The notes below the pieces were generated by a model. It was not told where the DNA came from, searched no databases, and saw only the letters and a program-made list of their open reading frames with translations. From Pedobacter sp. N36a (lineage in GTDB: Bacteria > Bacteroidota > Bacteroidia > Sphingobacteriales > Sphingobacteriaceae): 64,000 nucleotides of DNA. Positions within the stretch are counted from its first letter, which is position 1. The number at the start of each line of letters is the position of its first letter. Location: contig NZ_JACSZW010000002.1 of NCBI RefSeq assembly GCF_014472395.1, forward strand, positions 558,001 through 622,000, written 5' to 3'. Positions 55,747 through 64,000 of this stretch are shown in pieces. A program made the translations under genes and the position numbers.

Positions 55747-56880
55747 ATGACCATGAAAGTTAAGTATTTAGCTTATTTCCCAATTTTAGCTGCCGTAACT
55801 ATTGCCAGCTGCACCTCAAAAAGCCAAGCGCCGCTGGCTGCAGACCAGGCCAGAACCGTACCTATCGCTGCTGTCAGCGTACTGGACACCTTGATTTTTA
55901 AAGAATACATTGCCGATATCCAGGCTGCAAAGAACGTAGAAGTAAGGTCCAGGCTATCAGGATTCTTAGAAAAGATCTATGTAGAAGAAGGTTCAGCGGT
56001 TAAAGCCGGTCAAATCCTCTTCAAAATCAATGATGAAGAATACAAAGCCGACCTCAGTAAAGCCGAGGCCGTATTGAACAATGCCATCGCAGATGCGAAA
56101 ACTGTAGATTTAGAACAGGAAAGAACGAAGGTTCTGGTCCAAAGTAATATCGTTTCTAAAACAGAACTTGATTTAGGAGCCGCTAAGTTGAAAGCAGCAG
56201 AATCGCGTGTGGCAGAAGCCAGATCCGTGTTACGCTATGCAAAATCAAGACTTTCCCATACCCTCATCAAATCCCCTTTTACAGGAAGAATCGACAGGAT
56301 GCCATTGAAAGCAGGAAGTTTATTGGAAGAAGGTTCCCTCCTGACCACGGTGTCTGATTTAAGCACTGTAAACGTCTATTTTTCAATCACAGAAAAGGAA
56401 TACCTGAATATTGCCAGCGACACTGCTTATTCAAAAAACAACTTCAAGAAACGGGTTAAATTGAGTTTAGCCAATGGTGTAGTCTATCCTTTTGAAGGTA
56501 CTGCAAGATTTGCCGAAAGTGAATTTGCGAGTCAGACAGGCTCTTTATCGCTAAAAGCCAGCTTTCCAAATGCCGAGGGGCTGCTGAAACATGGTGCTTC
56601 CGGTAAAATCAGTGTTCCTGTAGAAACTGGAGAAATCTTGGCAGTTCACCAAAAATCTGTGTTTGAGATTCAAGATAGAACTTATGTGTACGTGTTAAAT
56701 GAAAACAATACCATCAAAATGACTCCTTTTGAAGCCGGACAGCGTATTGGACACTATTACATGGTGAACTCCGGACTAAAAAAATCCGATAAGATCGTCT
56801 TTGAAGGTACCCAGAGCCTGCGCGATGGTCTGACGGTTAAACCAATGGATGTCAAAACAAACCCTATCGCTAAAAACTAA
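55747..56880 (+). CDS. RND efflux periplasmic adaptor (AcrA family lipoprotein)
   Basis: A 377-residue adaptor with lipobox ASC (Cys22). Lipoyl halves VEVRSRLSGFLEKIYVEEGSAVKAGQILFKIN (about 70-101) and HTLIKSPFTGRIDRMPLKAGSLLEEGSLLTTVSD flank a helical hairpin (YKADLSKAEAVLNNAIADAKT), then beta-barrel and membrane-proximal domains. It joins the inner membrane RND pump encoded 26 bp downstream to the outer membrane channel. Confidence 0.95.
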   Translation: MTMKVKYLAYFPILAAVTIASCTSKSQAPLAADQARTVPIAAVSVLDTLIFKEYIADIQAAKNVEVRSRLSGFLEKIYVEEGSAVKAGQILFKINDEEYKADLSKAEAVLNNAIADAKTVDLEQERTKVLVQSNIVSKTELDLGAAKLKAAESRVAEARSVLRYAKSRLSHTLIKSPFTGRIDRMPLKAGSLLEEGSLLTTVSDLSTVNVYFSITEKEYLNIASDTAYSKNNFKKRVKLSLANGVVYPFEGTARFAESEFASQTGSLSLKASFPNAEGLLKHGASGKISVPVETGEILAVHQKSVFEIQDRTYVYVLNENNTIKMTPFEAGQRIGHYYMVNSGLKKSDKIVFEGTQSLRDGLTVKPMDVKTNPIAKN

Positions 56881-56906
56881 ATCCTGCGCATAAATCATAG
56901 CTCATT

Positions 56907-59900
56907 ATGTTTGAACAATTTATAAAACGACCGGTATTGTCACTGGTTATTTCCCTCTTTATCACCCTCTTGGGTTTACTGGCACTATTCACTTTGCCGG
57001 TTACCCAATTCCCGGACATCGTTCCGCCTTCCGTTGTGGTGACGGCCAATTATACCGGTGCAAATGCCGAAGTGAGCACCAATGCCGTTGCTATTCCTTT
57101 GGAAAGGGCTATTAATGGTGTAGCCGGAATGACTTACATGAGTTCTGTGTCTACCAACAACGGAACTACGCTGATCCAGGTCTTCTTTAAAGTGGGCACC
57201 GATCCTGATATTGCCGCTGTAAACGTGCAGAACAGGGTGACCACTGTGCTCGACGAATTACCCGAAGAGGTGATCAAAGCCGGAGTAACGACCGAAAAAG
57301 AAGTGAACAGTATGCTGATGTATTTGAATATATACAGCGATGATAAAACTGCAGATGAGCGCTTTATCTACAATTTCACAGACATCAACATCTTAAAGGA
57401 ACTGAAACGTATTGAAGGTGTAGGTTTTGCACAGATTATGGGTTTAAGGGATTATGCCATGCGTGTTTGGCTAAAACCAGATCGCCTTGCGGCGTATCAC
57501 ATTTCCTCTGACGATGTCATTGCAGCCTTGAGGAAACAAAACGTAGAAGCAGCACCCGGACAAACAGGGATTGGTTCTGATAAATCGATCAATATGCAGC
57601 AATATGTGTTGCGCTATCCTGGTAAGTTTTCAGAGGCTGATGAATATAAAAACATTCCAATCAGAGCAAACGCAGATGGTTCTATCATCCGGATTAAAGA
57701 CGTCGCAGACGTAGAGTTTGGTTCACTCGACTATGAGATGGTTTCTAAAACGGATGGCAGACCCTCTGCTTCTATCATGCTCAAACAACTGCCAGGCTCG
57801 AACGCTCAGGAAGTGATTAAAAATGTGAAAGAACGAATGGCCGCTTTACAGGAGAACTCCTTCCCTCCGGGAATGAAATACACGATGGGCTACGATGTAT
57901 CCAGATTTCTTGACGCCTCTATATCAAGTGTATTGATCACTCTACTTGAAGCATTTATTTTAGTATTTATTGTAGTATATATCTTTTTACAGGACTTCCG
58001 GTCCACCTTAATTCCGGCATTGGCAGTACCTGTCTGTCTGATTGGCGCCTTGTTTTTCATGCAGATGCTGGGCTTCTCGATCAACTTACTGACCCTCTTT
58101 GCACTCGTCCTGGCGATTGGTATCGTAGTGGATAATGCCATTGTAGTGGTGGAAGCCGTCTATTCCAAAATGGAAGAAGAACACCTGCAGCCGATGGAAG
58201 CCACCATTGCTGCCATGAAAGAGGTAGGTAAACCGGTAGTCGCGATTACCCTGGTGATGTCGGCCGTATTTATTCCGGTAGCCTTCCTTTCTGGTCCGGT
58301 GGGTATTTTCTACAGACAATTCTCGCTAACGCTGGCTTCCGCAATTATCATTTCAGGGATCAATGCCTTAACGCTGACCCCAGCATTGTGCGCAATTATT
58401 TTGCGTTCTCCGCATGATAAACCAGCATCCAAAGGCTGGATGGCCAGGTTCTTTGCAGGCTTTAACAGGGCTTACAATAGAATGGCGGGCGGTTATAAAG
58501 GTTTATTGACCCGAATCGCAGGTCGGAGAATCCTGACTTTTGGACTGCTGATTGCTTTCTTTGTCACCACCTGGGGCATGAGCAGCATTCTGCCTTCCGG
58601 ATTTATCCCAACAGAGGATCAGGGCATGATTTACGTGAATGTAACCACTCCTCCGGGAGCAACGGTAGACAGAACGGAAAGCGTGCTGAATGAAATTGAT
58701 GCCATCAGCAGAAAAATGCAGGCTGTTGAAACCGTTTCCACCCTTGCCGGATATAGTCTGGTAAATGAGGTTTCCGGCGCTTCTTATGGAATGGGTATGA
58801 TCAACCTTGTGGCCTGGAAAGACCGTAAGGAATCCGTAACGGACATGATTGAAAACCTTAAAAAGGCCACTTCGCACATCATGGATGCAGATATTGAGTT
58901 CTTCCCTCCGCCTACTGTACCCGGTTTTGGTAACTCTTCAGGCTTTGAATTGCGCCTTTTGGACAAAACTGGTGCCGACGACCTGAACAGGACTTCAGAA
59001 GTGATGAAGAAGTTCATAGAAGACTTGAAGGCGAGCCCTGAAATCGGAAATGTGTTTACCACTTTCGACGTCAGCTTCCCGCAATACCTGATCAAAGTAG
59101 ACCATGATTTAGCCGCTAAAAAAGGCATCAGCGTGGAGAATGCGATGAACACCCTGCAAACTTTAATGGGGAGTTATTATGCGACCAACTTTATCCGTTA
59201 CGGACAAATGTACAAGGTGATGGTGCAGGCAGGTCCTAATTACCGCGAGAAACCAGAAGATGTTTTGAACCTTTTCATTAAAAATGATCAGGGAGAAACA
59301 ATGCCTTTCTCTTCTTTTATCACGATGGAGCGGGTTTATGGCCCTGAACAGATTACACGTTACAATATGTTTTCTTCCGCAATGCTGAACGGTGATGCCA
59401 CGGCAGGTTTCAGCAGCGGACAAGCCATTGAAGCTGTAGAAGCGGTTGCAGAAAAGCTTCCTGCTGGTTATGAAATTGAATGGTCTGGGATGACGCGGGA
59501 ACAGATTCTTTCCGGAAATCAGGCTTTGTACATCTTTGCATTGTGTTTATTGTTCGTCTACCTGATCCTTGCGGCCCAATATGAAAGCTTCTTACTGCCC
59601 TTGCCAGTATTACTTTCTTTGCCGGCAGGTATTTTTGGTGCCTTCCTATTCTTATGGATGTTCGGATTGGAAAACAATATTTATGCGCAGGTTGCGCTGG
59701 TGATGCTCATCGGTTTACTCGGAAAAAATGCGATTCTCATCGTCGAGTATGCCATTATCAAACAAGAACAAGGTATGACTTTCTTAGATGCGGCCATTGA
59801 AGGCTCCGTAGCCCGTTTACGCCCTATTTTGATGACCTCTTTTGCTTTTGCAGCAGGATTGGTTCCTTTAATGATCGCCACTGGCGCGGGGGCATTAGGA

Positions 59901-61454
59901 AACCGTTCCATCGGAACAGCCGCTGTAGGCGGGATGATCATCGGTACTGTGGTTGGTGTGATCGTAATTCCAGGTCTATATGTGCTCTTCTCCTCTATGA
60001 TGAAAAAGAAAGCTGGAGCAAGTGCTAAAACGGTTGTCGCCATTGCCTCAGTGATGCTGATCAGCAGCTGCTCAATGAAAAAAGACATCCCGGTTTACGA
60101 ACACCGTACCCTGCCGGAAAGCTTCCAGAACAGTACAGACACGACTACCGCTGCCAATACGACCTGGAAAGAATTCTTTAAGGATGAACAGCTGATTTCA
60201 TTAATTGAAACCGCATTGGCCAATAACCCGGATATGAAGCAGACCCTGCACCATATCGAGCTGGCGAAAGCAAACTTAAGAATGCGAAAAGGTGCATCAT
60301 TGCCAAATATCGACCTCGCAATTGAAGGAGGTTTAAGGAAATATGGTTTTCATACTGCTGATGGGATTGGTAATTATGACACCAACTTCTCTCCGAATTT
60401 AAAACCGGGTGAGCAGGTTCCGAACCCGCTTCCAGACTATTTTGTAGGAATCAGGACTTCCTGGGAACTGGATTTATGGGGCAAACTGAAAAACAAAAAA
60501 CAGGCAGCCGTCAACAAGTTTCTGGCTTCTTATGAAGGGCAAAAACTGGTGCAGACAGAACTGATCAGTAATGTCTCTGCGGCCTATTTTGAGTTGCTGG
60601 CCTTAGAAGAGGAGCTTCAGATTTTAAGCAGAAACATCCAGCTGCAGCAGAATGGATTGAAACTGATCCAGGTGCAAAAGGAAGCCGGCGTAGCTACCGA
60701 ATTAGGCGTGCAGCAATTCAAAGCAGTACTGGCCAACTCTAAAGGAAAAGAACAGGAAGTGCTGCAGCAGCAACTGCTGATGCAAAACCACCTGAACTTT
60801 CTGACGGGCAAATTCAACAGCACTATTCTTTTAAAAAACAAAGGATTAGAAGAATTCATCTCCAGTGAAACTTTAAATGAAGGCACTCCTCTGCAGATGA
60901 TTGCTTTAAGACCGGACATCAGACAAGCCGGACTGGAATTGATTGCCTCGCAGAAAGAAACGAAGGCCGCAAGTGCAGCTTTCTTACCTGCACTTGTATT
61001 AGCCCCACAGATCGGATTGCAGTCTTTTGACCTGGCTAAGCTATTTCAGCCACAAACTGCCCTGGCTTATGGTTTGATGGGGGGTATAACTGCTCCTATC
61101 TTCAATCAACACCGTATAAGAGCAGAATACGAGAGTTATAAAGCAACTTATGGAATAGCATTCCAGAATTATGAGAAGATCGTACTGAAAGCTTATAATG
61201 AGGTGCAGGATGCCCTGAAATCTCAAACTTTCATTAAAGCAAAAAGAGCCTACATTTCTGAAGAAGTGAAAGCGCTAAATGCTTCCGTTAAAGCAGCTAA
61301 TGCGCTGTTTTTAGCAGGAAGAGTCACTTATCTGGACATCATTACTACACAAAGAAATGTTTTAGATGCAGAAATCAATGAGGTTCTTGCGAAGAAACAA
61401 GAAGTATTGAACCAGATTTCTATTTACAAAGCCTTAGGTGGCGGTTGGAAATAA
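56907..61454 (+). CDS. RND efflux pump fused to outer membrane factor (AcrB-OprM type fusion)
   Basis: A 1515-residue protein. Residues 1 to about 1030 are a full HAE1 RND pump: FEQFIKRPVLSLVISLFITLLG, the VNVQNRV and LLTLFALVLAIGIVVDNAIVVVEAV blocks (TM4 with the paired Asp), GFIPTEDQG, and IGLLGKNAILIVEYA (TM10 with Lys). At the usual pump end (MMKKK, residues 1031-1035) it runs without a stop into a second signal-like helix (AKTVVAIASVMLISSC), whose Cys1055 is a good lipobox. A complete NodT-type outer membrane factor follows (about 1056-1515; ETALANNPDMKQTLHHIELAKANLR, SWELDLWGKLKNKK). The in-frame ATGs at 59997/60000 could also start the channel alone. Lipobox cleavage would release a normal lipidated channel. 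Topology is consistent, since pump C-termini are cytoplasmic. Confidence 0.92.
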   Translation: MFEQFIKRPVLSLVISLFITLLGLLALFTLPVTQFPDIVPPSVVVTANYTGANAEVSTNAVAIPLERAINGVAGMTYMSSVSTNNGTTLIQVFFKVGTDPDIAAVNVQNRVTTVLDELPEEVIKAGVTTEKEVNSMLMYLNIYSDDKTADERFIYNFTDINILKELKRIEGVGFAQIMGLRDYAMRVWLKPDRLAAYHISSDDVIAALRKQNVEAAPGQTGIGSDKSINMQQYVLRYPGKFSEADEYKNIPIRANADGSIIRIKDVADVEFGSLDYEMVSKTDGRPSASIMLKQLPGSNAQEVIKNVKERMAALQENSFPPGMKYTMGYDVSRFLDASISSVLITLLEAFILVFIVVYIFLQDFRSTLIPALAVPVCLIGALFFMQMLGFSINLLTLFALVLAIGIVVDNAIVVVEAVYSKMEEEHLQPMEATIAAMKEVGKPVVAITLVMSAVFIPVAFLSGPVGIFYRQFSLTLASAIIISGINALTLTPALCAIILRSPHDKPASKGWMARFFAGFNRAYNRMAGGYKGLLTRIAGRRILTFGLLIAFFVTTWGMSSILPSGFIPTEDQGMIYVNVTTPPGATVDRTESVLNEIDAISRKMQAVETVSTLAGYSLVNEVSGASYGMGMINLVAWKDRKESVTDMIENLKKATSHIMDADIEFFPPPTVPGFGNSSGFELRLLDKTGADDLNRTSEVMKKFIEDLKASPEIGNVFTTFDVSFPQYLIKVDHDLAAKKGISVENAMNTLQTLMGSYYATNFIRYGQMYKVMVQAGPNYREKPEDVLNLFIKNDQGETMPFSSFITMERVYGPEQITRYNMFSSAMLNGDATAGFSSGQAIEAVEAVAEKLPAGYEIEWSGMTREQILSGNQALYIFALCLLFVYLILAAQYESFLLPLPVLLSLPAGIFGAFLFLWMFGLENNIYAQVALVMLIGLLGKNAILIVEYAIIKQEQGMTFLDAAIEGSVARLRPILMTSFAFAAGLVPLMIATGAGALGNRSIGTAAVGGMIIGTVVGVIVIPGLYVLFSSMMKKKAGASAKTVVAIASVMLISSCSMKKDIPVYEHRTLPESFQNSTDTTTAANTTWKEFFKDEQLISLIETALANNPDMKQTLHHIELAKANLRMRKGASLPNIDLAIEGGLRKYGFHTADGIGNYDTNFSPNLKPGEQVPNPLPDYFVGIRTSWELDLWGKLKNKKQAAVNKFLASYEGQKLVQTELISNVSAAYFELLALEEELQILSRNIQLQQNGLKLIQVQKEAGVATELGVQQFKAVLANSKGKEQEVLQQQLLMQNHLNFLTGKFNSTILLKNKGLEEFISSETLNEGTPLQMIALRPDIRQAGLELIASQKETKAASAAFLPALVLAPQIGLQSFDLAKLFQPQTALAYGLMGGITAPIFNQHRIRAEYESYKATYGIAFQNYEKIVLKAYNEVQDALKSQTFIKAKRAYISEEVKALNASVKAANALFLAGRVTYLDIITTQRNVLDAEINEVLAKKQEVLNQISIYKALGGGWK

Positions 61455-61461
61455 TTTTGAT

Positions 61462-61500
61462 AAACAAGCCCTGACCATTCAAATCAGGGCTTGTTTGTTT
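61462..61500 (+). terminator. Terminator after RND operon
   Basis: AAACAAGCCCTGA and TCAGGGCTTGTTT form a 13-bp stem with a 9-nt loop, followed by GTTTATT. It sits 8 bp after the stop and works in both orientations for the convergent gene at 61564. Confidence 0.85.
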
Positions 61501-61563
61501 ATTCATCATAAATCTATCCTCTAACTTTGCGCTACAGCAGGAATTACTTATTAAAAATCTGAG

Positions 61564-62595
61564 TTACATTTCCACTTTTATGGAATCAGATGATTTCAGC
61601 AGCTCCAGGAACTTTATGGGCTCATGCAACTGGTGGCTAAAGAAAACACCTTTTTTAGGAGCTGATTTCATCATGGTTTCCAGGTGTAGCACCGTGTTAA
61701 AGGCAGTCAGGTGTGCTTGTCCCTGTGTATCCTGTAAGGCGACTTTTCTAATCCCTTTTCCGTTGTCAACCAATATATCAAACAAGGTTTGGTCACCTTT
61801 ACCGTTGGCGCTAAAAATCAGCCTCCTCATTGCTAATGAAAGTACATCAAACAATTTGACACGTTGAAAAGCACCGAGCAGCCAGGTGATCAACTCAGAA
61901 TTGTACGTCATTTTTACCTGCACTGTAGGTACCCCTTCCCCTTTATGAAGGATATATAAATCGGGTGTATCAAAATTATACGCTTGCCTCTTTCCTATTC
62001 CAAATGAATAATCATGCTTTTCAGAATTCAGAAAGTGCTTGAGCCAGACTAGCTTATTTTGCACATATCCTTTAAATGGTGTGGCCACATGCTCCGCCAT
62101 GAAATGTGCTGAACTTACCCCTGCCAGGTCATTTGCAGAATAATACACATACAGTTTTATAGATTTGATACTTTCTTTATCTGGCACAGCGAGAAAAGCC
62201 AGGCTGCTCACCAAACCGCCCATCCAGCCGGAACTGAAAACAATCTGACTATTAATTGCTTTGTTCTTTGTTGATAATAATGCCTTTTCAAGGTCGGGAG
62301 TAGGTTTTGTGATGTCGATATAATCAATCCCATTGTCGATGCAGTATTTTAAGATATGGTTGGAGTGGTCGTTGGTACACAATACTACAAAATGGATGTT
62401 CTTTTCTTTGATAGAGGAAAAGGTTTGAGGATTGTTGACGTCTATCTGCAGGGCATTTGGCAAGGAAGCGCTGAGGTTACGACTTCCTATGAAGATTTGT
62501 ACGGTTGGATTTCTTTCTTTGATCAGTTCAACAATCTTGTTTCCAACCAGCCCTTTTCCGCCTACTACGAGGATATTGTTCTTTACGCTTTGCAT
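61564..62595 (-). CDS. Saccharopine dehydrogenase-like NAD(P)-binding protein
   Basis: A 343-residue protein with N-terminal Rossmann motif NNILVVGGKGLVGNKIVELI (GxGxxG at about 12-17), HFVVLCTNDHSNHILKYCIDNGIDYIDIT and FSSGWMGGLVSSLAFLAVP. The second half is the family-type cap. It lacks clear lysine-pathway partners, so a general NAD(P)-linked enzyme or trans-acting enoyl reductase-type role is possible. It stands alone. Confidence 0.78.
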   Translation of the reverse strand: MQSVKNNILVVGGKGLVGNKIVELIKERNPTVQIFIGSRNLSASLPNALQIDVNNPQTFSSIKEKNIHFVVLCTNDHSNHILKYCIDNGIDYIDITKPTPDLEKALLSTKNKAINSQIVFSSGWMGGLVSSLAFLAVPDKESIKSIKLYVYYSANDLAGVSSAHFMAEHVATPFKGYVQNKLVWLKHFLNSEKHDYSFGIGKRQAYNFDTPDLYILHKGEGVPTVQVKMTYNSELITWLLGAFQRVKLFDVLSLAMRRLIFSANGKGDQTLFDILVDNGKGIRKVALQDTQGQAHLTAFNTVLHLETMMKSAPKKGVFFSHQLHEPIKFLELLKSSDSIKVEM

Positions 62596-62694
62596 ATTTA
62601 AATGATAAATTTATATCGCAAAGTTGTTTCAAAAGACTAGGCTTCCAGCAGACAAATGTCCTAAAATCATCCAGTGGAAATGACGGCTATTTTT

Positions 62695-63255
62695 TTAGTC
62701 CCATTTTACATTTAAATCATGCTTTTGAGCATAAACTTTTCCTTTTTCCAGTAATAAGGCAAATTTCTCTTCAAAGGCAGGCACATATTTCTTTTCTATA
62801 TTCTGAATAATTTGCTGTTTCTGATCTTCTGGACCTTTAGTATCGCAAAGCTTCGCATAAGCAGTGTATTCATTTTTATAAACTGGGATGACATACTCAT
62901 ATATGCTTAACGATAAATCTCTAATTTCTTTGGTATCGGCATTTTCAGGAAGTTCTTTGATGTCTTTCAACACCTTTTCCATATACAATACGTTGTTATT
63001 TACATAAGTTACTGCCTCCTCTCCTTTTTTCTTTGTCGAAGGTCTGTCGGCAAATTCCAATGTTTGCAATTGGATGTGTTTTGCCAATCTATCCGTTCCA
63101 AAATCATTGATGGTATTGGTGTTCAGTACGGCTACCCCAAAAAATTTATCAGGTGAAGTATTCAGGTTACAGGAAACAAAAAAGAAAGCAGTGGCTGCAG
63201 TCACTATGGCTAATTTAGGAAGTGCTTTTAGGGAAAAAAAATTCATGAAGTTCAA
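62695..63255 (-). CDS. Lipoprotein of unknown function (186 aa)
   Basis: An N-terminal hydrophobic segment (LAIVTAATAFFFVSC) with lipobox Cys29. The rest is helical with many charged residues (EFADRPSTKKKGEEAVTYVNNN, IVLRDLSLSIYEYVIPVY-type helices), DUF3829-like in feel, but I do not assign it. No neighbours on the same strand within 100 bp. Confidence 0.7.
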   Translation of the reverse strand: MNFMNFFSLKALPKLAIVTAATAFFFVSCNLNTSPDKFFGVAVLNTNTINDFGTDRLAKHIQLQTLEFADRPSTKKKGEEAVTYVNNNVLYMEKVLKDIKELPENADTKEIRDLSLSIYEYVIPVYKNEYTAYAKLCDTKGPEDQKQQIIQNIEKKYVPAFEEKFALLLEKGKVYAQKHDLNVKWD

Positions 63256-63488
63256 TTGGAATAGAAGATTATCTATTGATCTGAATCAAAGACCAGGCCA
63301 TATCTACTTAAAATACGGGATAAAAAGCTATCCTACTCATTACCTGAAGGCTTAAATTCGAGTTAATTTGTTAGTCCAGGAAATTCAGAAATTCTAGTCA
63401 ATGAATCTTCATCTTTACTCGTATCTTGTATAGAAAAGACAAGTCCTCTTTCCTTAATGAAAGCAGGCTGTTTTAAAAAACATACATC

Positions 63489-63854
63489 ATGAGTAACTTA
63501 AAGCTAATATTGACCTGGTTATTTGGCCTTTTCATGCTGGGTGCCGGCATCAATCACCTCATCAAACCGGCATTCTACAACCCATTTATTCCAGACTGGA
63601 TGCCTTCCCTTGCTGTGAACTACCTAGTTGGATGCTTTGAGGCGGCTATTGGCCTGGGTTTACTCCTGCCAAAGTTCAGAAGAGCTGCTGCCATTGCGAA
63701 TTTGCTGCTGATGATATTTTTCCTTCCCTTCCACCTGGTAGATGTTTTTAAAGCAAATCCGTCAATAGGATCTCATGTATTGGCTTACATTCGACTACCG
63801 ATTCAGTTTGTTCTCCTCTATTGGGCCTGGTTTATCCTTCCGAAAATAAAATAA
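63489..63854 (+). CDS. DoxX family membrane protein
   Basis: A 121-residue protein with four transmembrane helices: LILTWLFGLFMLGAGINHL, then LAVNYLVGCFEAAIGLGLLL, AAAIANLLLMIFFLPFHLVDVF and a last helix (VLLYWAWFILPKI). This is the DoxX/DoxD-like four-helix fold. Such proteins are small membrane components near redox or quinone-linked functions; no specific role is shown. Start ATG 63489. Confidence 0.85.
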   Translation: MSNLKLILTWLFGLFMLGAGINHLIKPAFYNPFIPDWMPSLAVNYLVGCFEAAIGLGLLLPKFRRAAAIANLLLMIFFLPFHLVDVFKANPSIGSHVLAYIRLPIQFVLLYWAWFILPKIK

Positions 63855-63910
63855 CCTGCTGGTCATTATAAATTTTTAACCTTTGTAACGTTACTATTAA
63901 AACTTATCAA

Positions 63911-64000
63911 ATGAACAAGCGTATATACCTTTCCTGCCTGATCCTGTTTTCTGTATGCTTCCATGGTGTGGCTCAGAAAAACCAGTTAAGAAACCAGATT
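63911..64000 (+). CDS. Secreted protein, partial at right window edge
   Basis: ATG 63911 opens a frame with a clear signal peptide (RIYLSCLILFSVCFHGVAQ) and KNQLRNQI before the window ends. Only 30 codons are seen; the identity cannot be given. A TAACCTTTG stretch at about 63879-63887 may be part of its promoter. Confidence 0.6.
   Translation, partial: MNKRIYLSCLILFSVCFHGVAQKNQLRNQI

Noticed and set aside
61521..61530. TAACTTTG box on the plus strand
   Set aside because: It matches the -7 consensus, but no plus-strand gene or RNA follows.
1..64000. CRISPR arrays, rRNA, prophage structural genes, replication origin
   Set aside because: No spaced direct repeats, rRNA segments, capsid/tail genes or origin-type box clusters were seen.

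Overview
The window reads as chromosome of a Bacteroidota, most likely a Sphingobacteriaceae such as Pedobacter. Three things point there: TAnnTTTG-type -7 promoter boxes, four CarboxypepD-plus-TonB-barrel outer membrane proteins, and families common in that phylum (DUF4142, DUF1573, BtuG-like lipoprotein, GH20/GH95). This is inference from gene content; no rRNA is present.

Layout. 0-6.4 kb: the 3'-truncated (by the window edge) end of an acetyl-CoA hydrolase/CoA-transferase gene, an AraC regulator, and a divergent TolC-HlyD-MFS tripartite drug efflux operon. 6.67 kb: tRNA-Lys(TTT). 6.86-8.85 kb: a group II intron with its maturase. 8.9-17.7 kb: an AT-rich accessory island bordered by a decayed tyrosine-integrase/XRE junction on one side and a truncated IS3 element on the other. 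17.9-20 kb: a lipoprotein plus a MACPF (perforin-like) lipoprotein. 20.2-27.8 kb: endonuclease V, DUF4142, serine hydrolase, acyltransferase 3 and a WYL regulator, mixed with several gene remnants. 27.8-32.4 kb: a copper P-type ATPase and a B12-riboswitch-controlled BtuG-like lipoprotein. 32.4-38.2 kb: an orphan Mrr-type nuclease and an ECF sigma/anti-sigma pair with a strikingly symmetric divergent promoter. 38.3-44.1 kb: GH20 and GH95 glycosidases. 44.3-52.5 kb: PLP enzymes, a TPR protein, a hybrid PAS kinase/response regulator pair and an FAD-monooxygenase/DsbA fusion. 52.6-61.5 kb: an outer membrane barrel protein and an RND efflux operon whose pump gene is fused in frame to its outer membrane factor. 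61.6-64 kb: a saccharopine-dehydrogenase-like protein, a lipoprotein, DoxX and the start of a secreted protein.

The best candidate for an undescribed system is 9.7-16.3 kb. A 47-codon peptide gene (leader-like acidic N-half, C-terminal core with two Cys and several Thr/Ser) ends at a hairpin terminator/attenuator. It is followed by an M50 membrane protease with a PqqD-like N-terminal domain and by an HtrB/LpxL-type acyltransferase whose extra C-terminal domain also looks PqqD/RRE-like. A degenerate TraB/GumN protein and a TonB-type outer membrane barrel lie upstream and a DUF1573 protein downstream. Together these suggest a lipidated, proteolytically matured peptide (RiPP-like). The barrel gene carries an in-frame stop, so the system may be decaying in this strain. 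No lanthionine, radical-SAM or YcaO enzyme is visible, so the chemistry is unknown.
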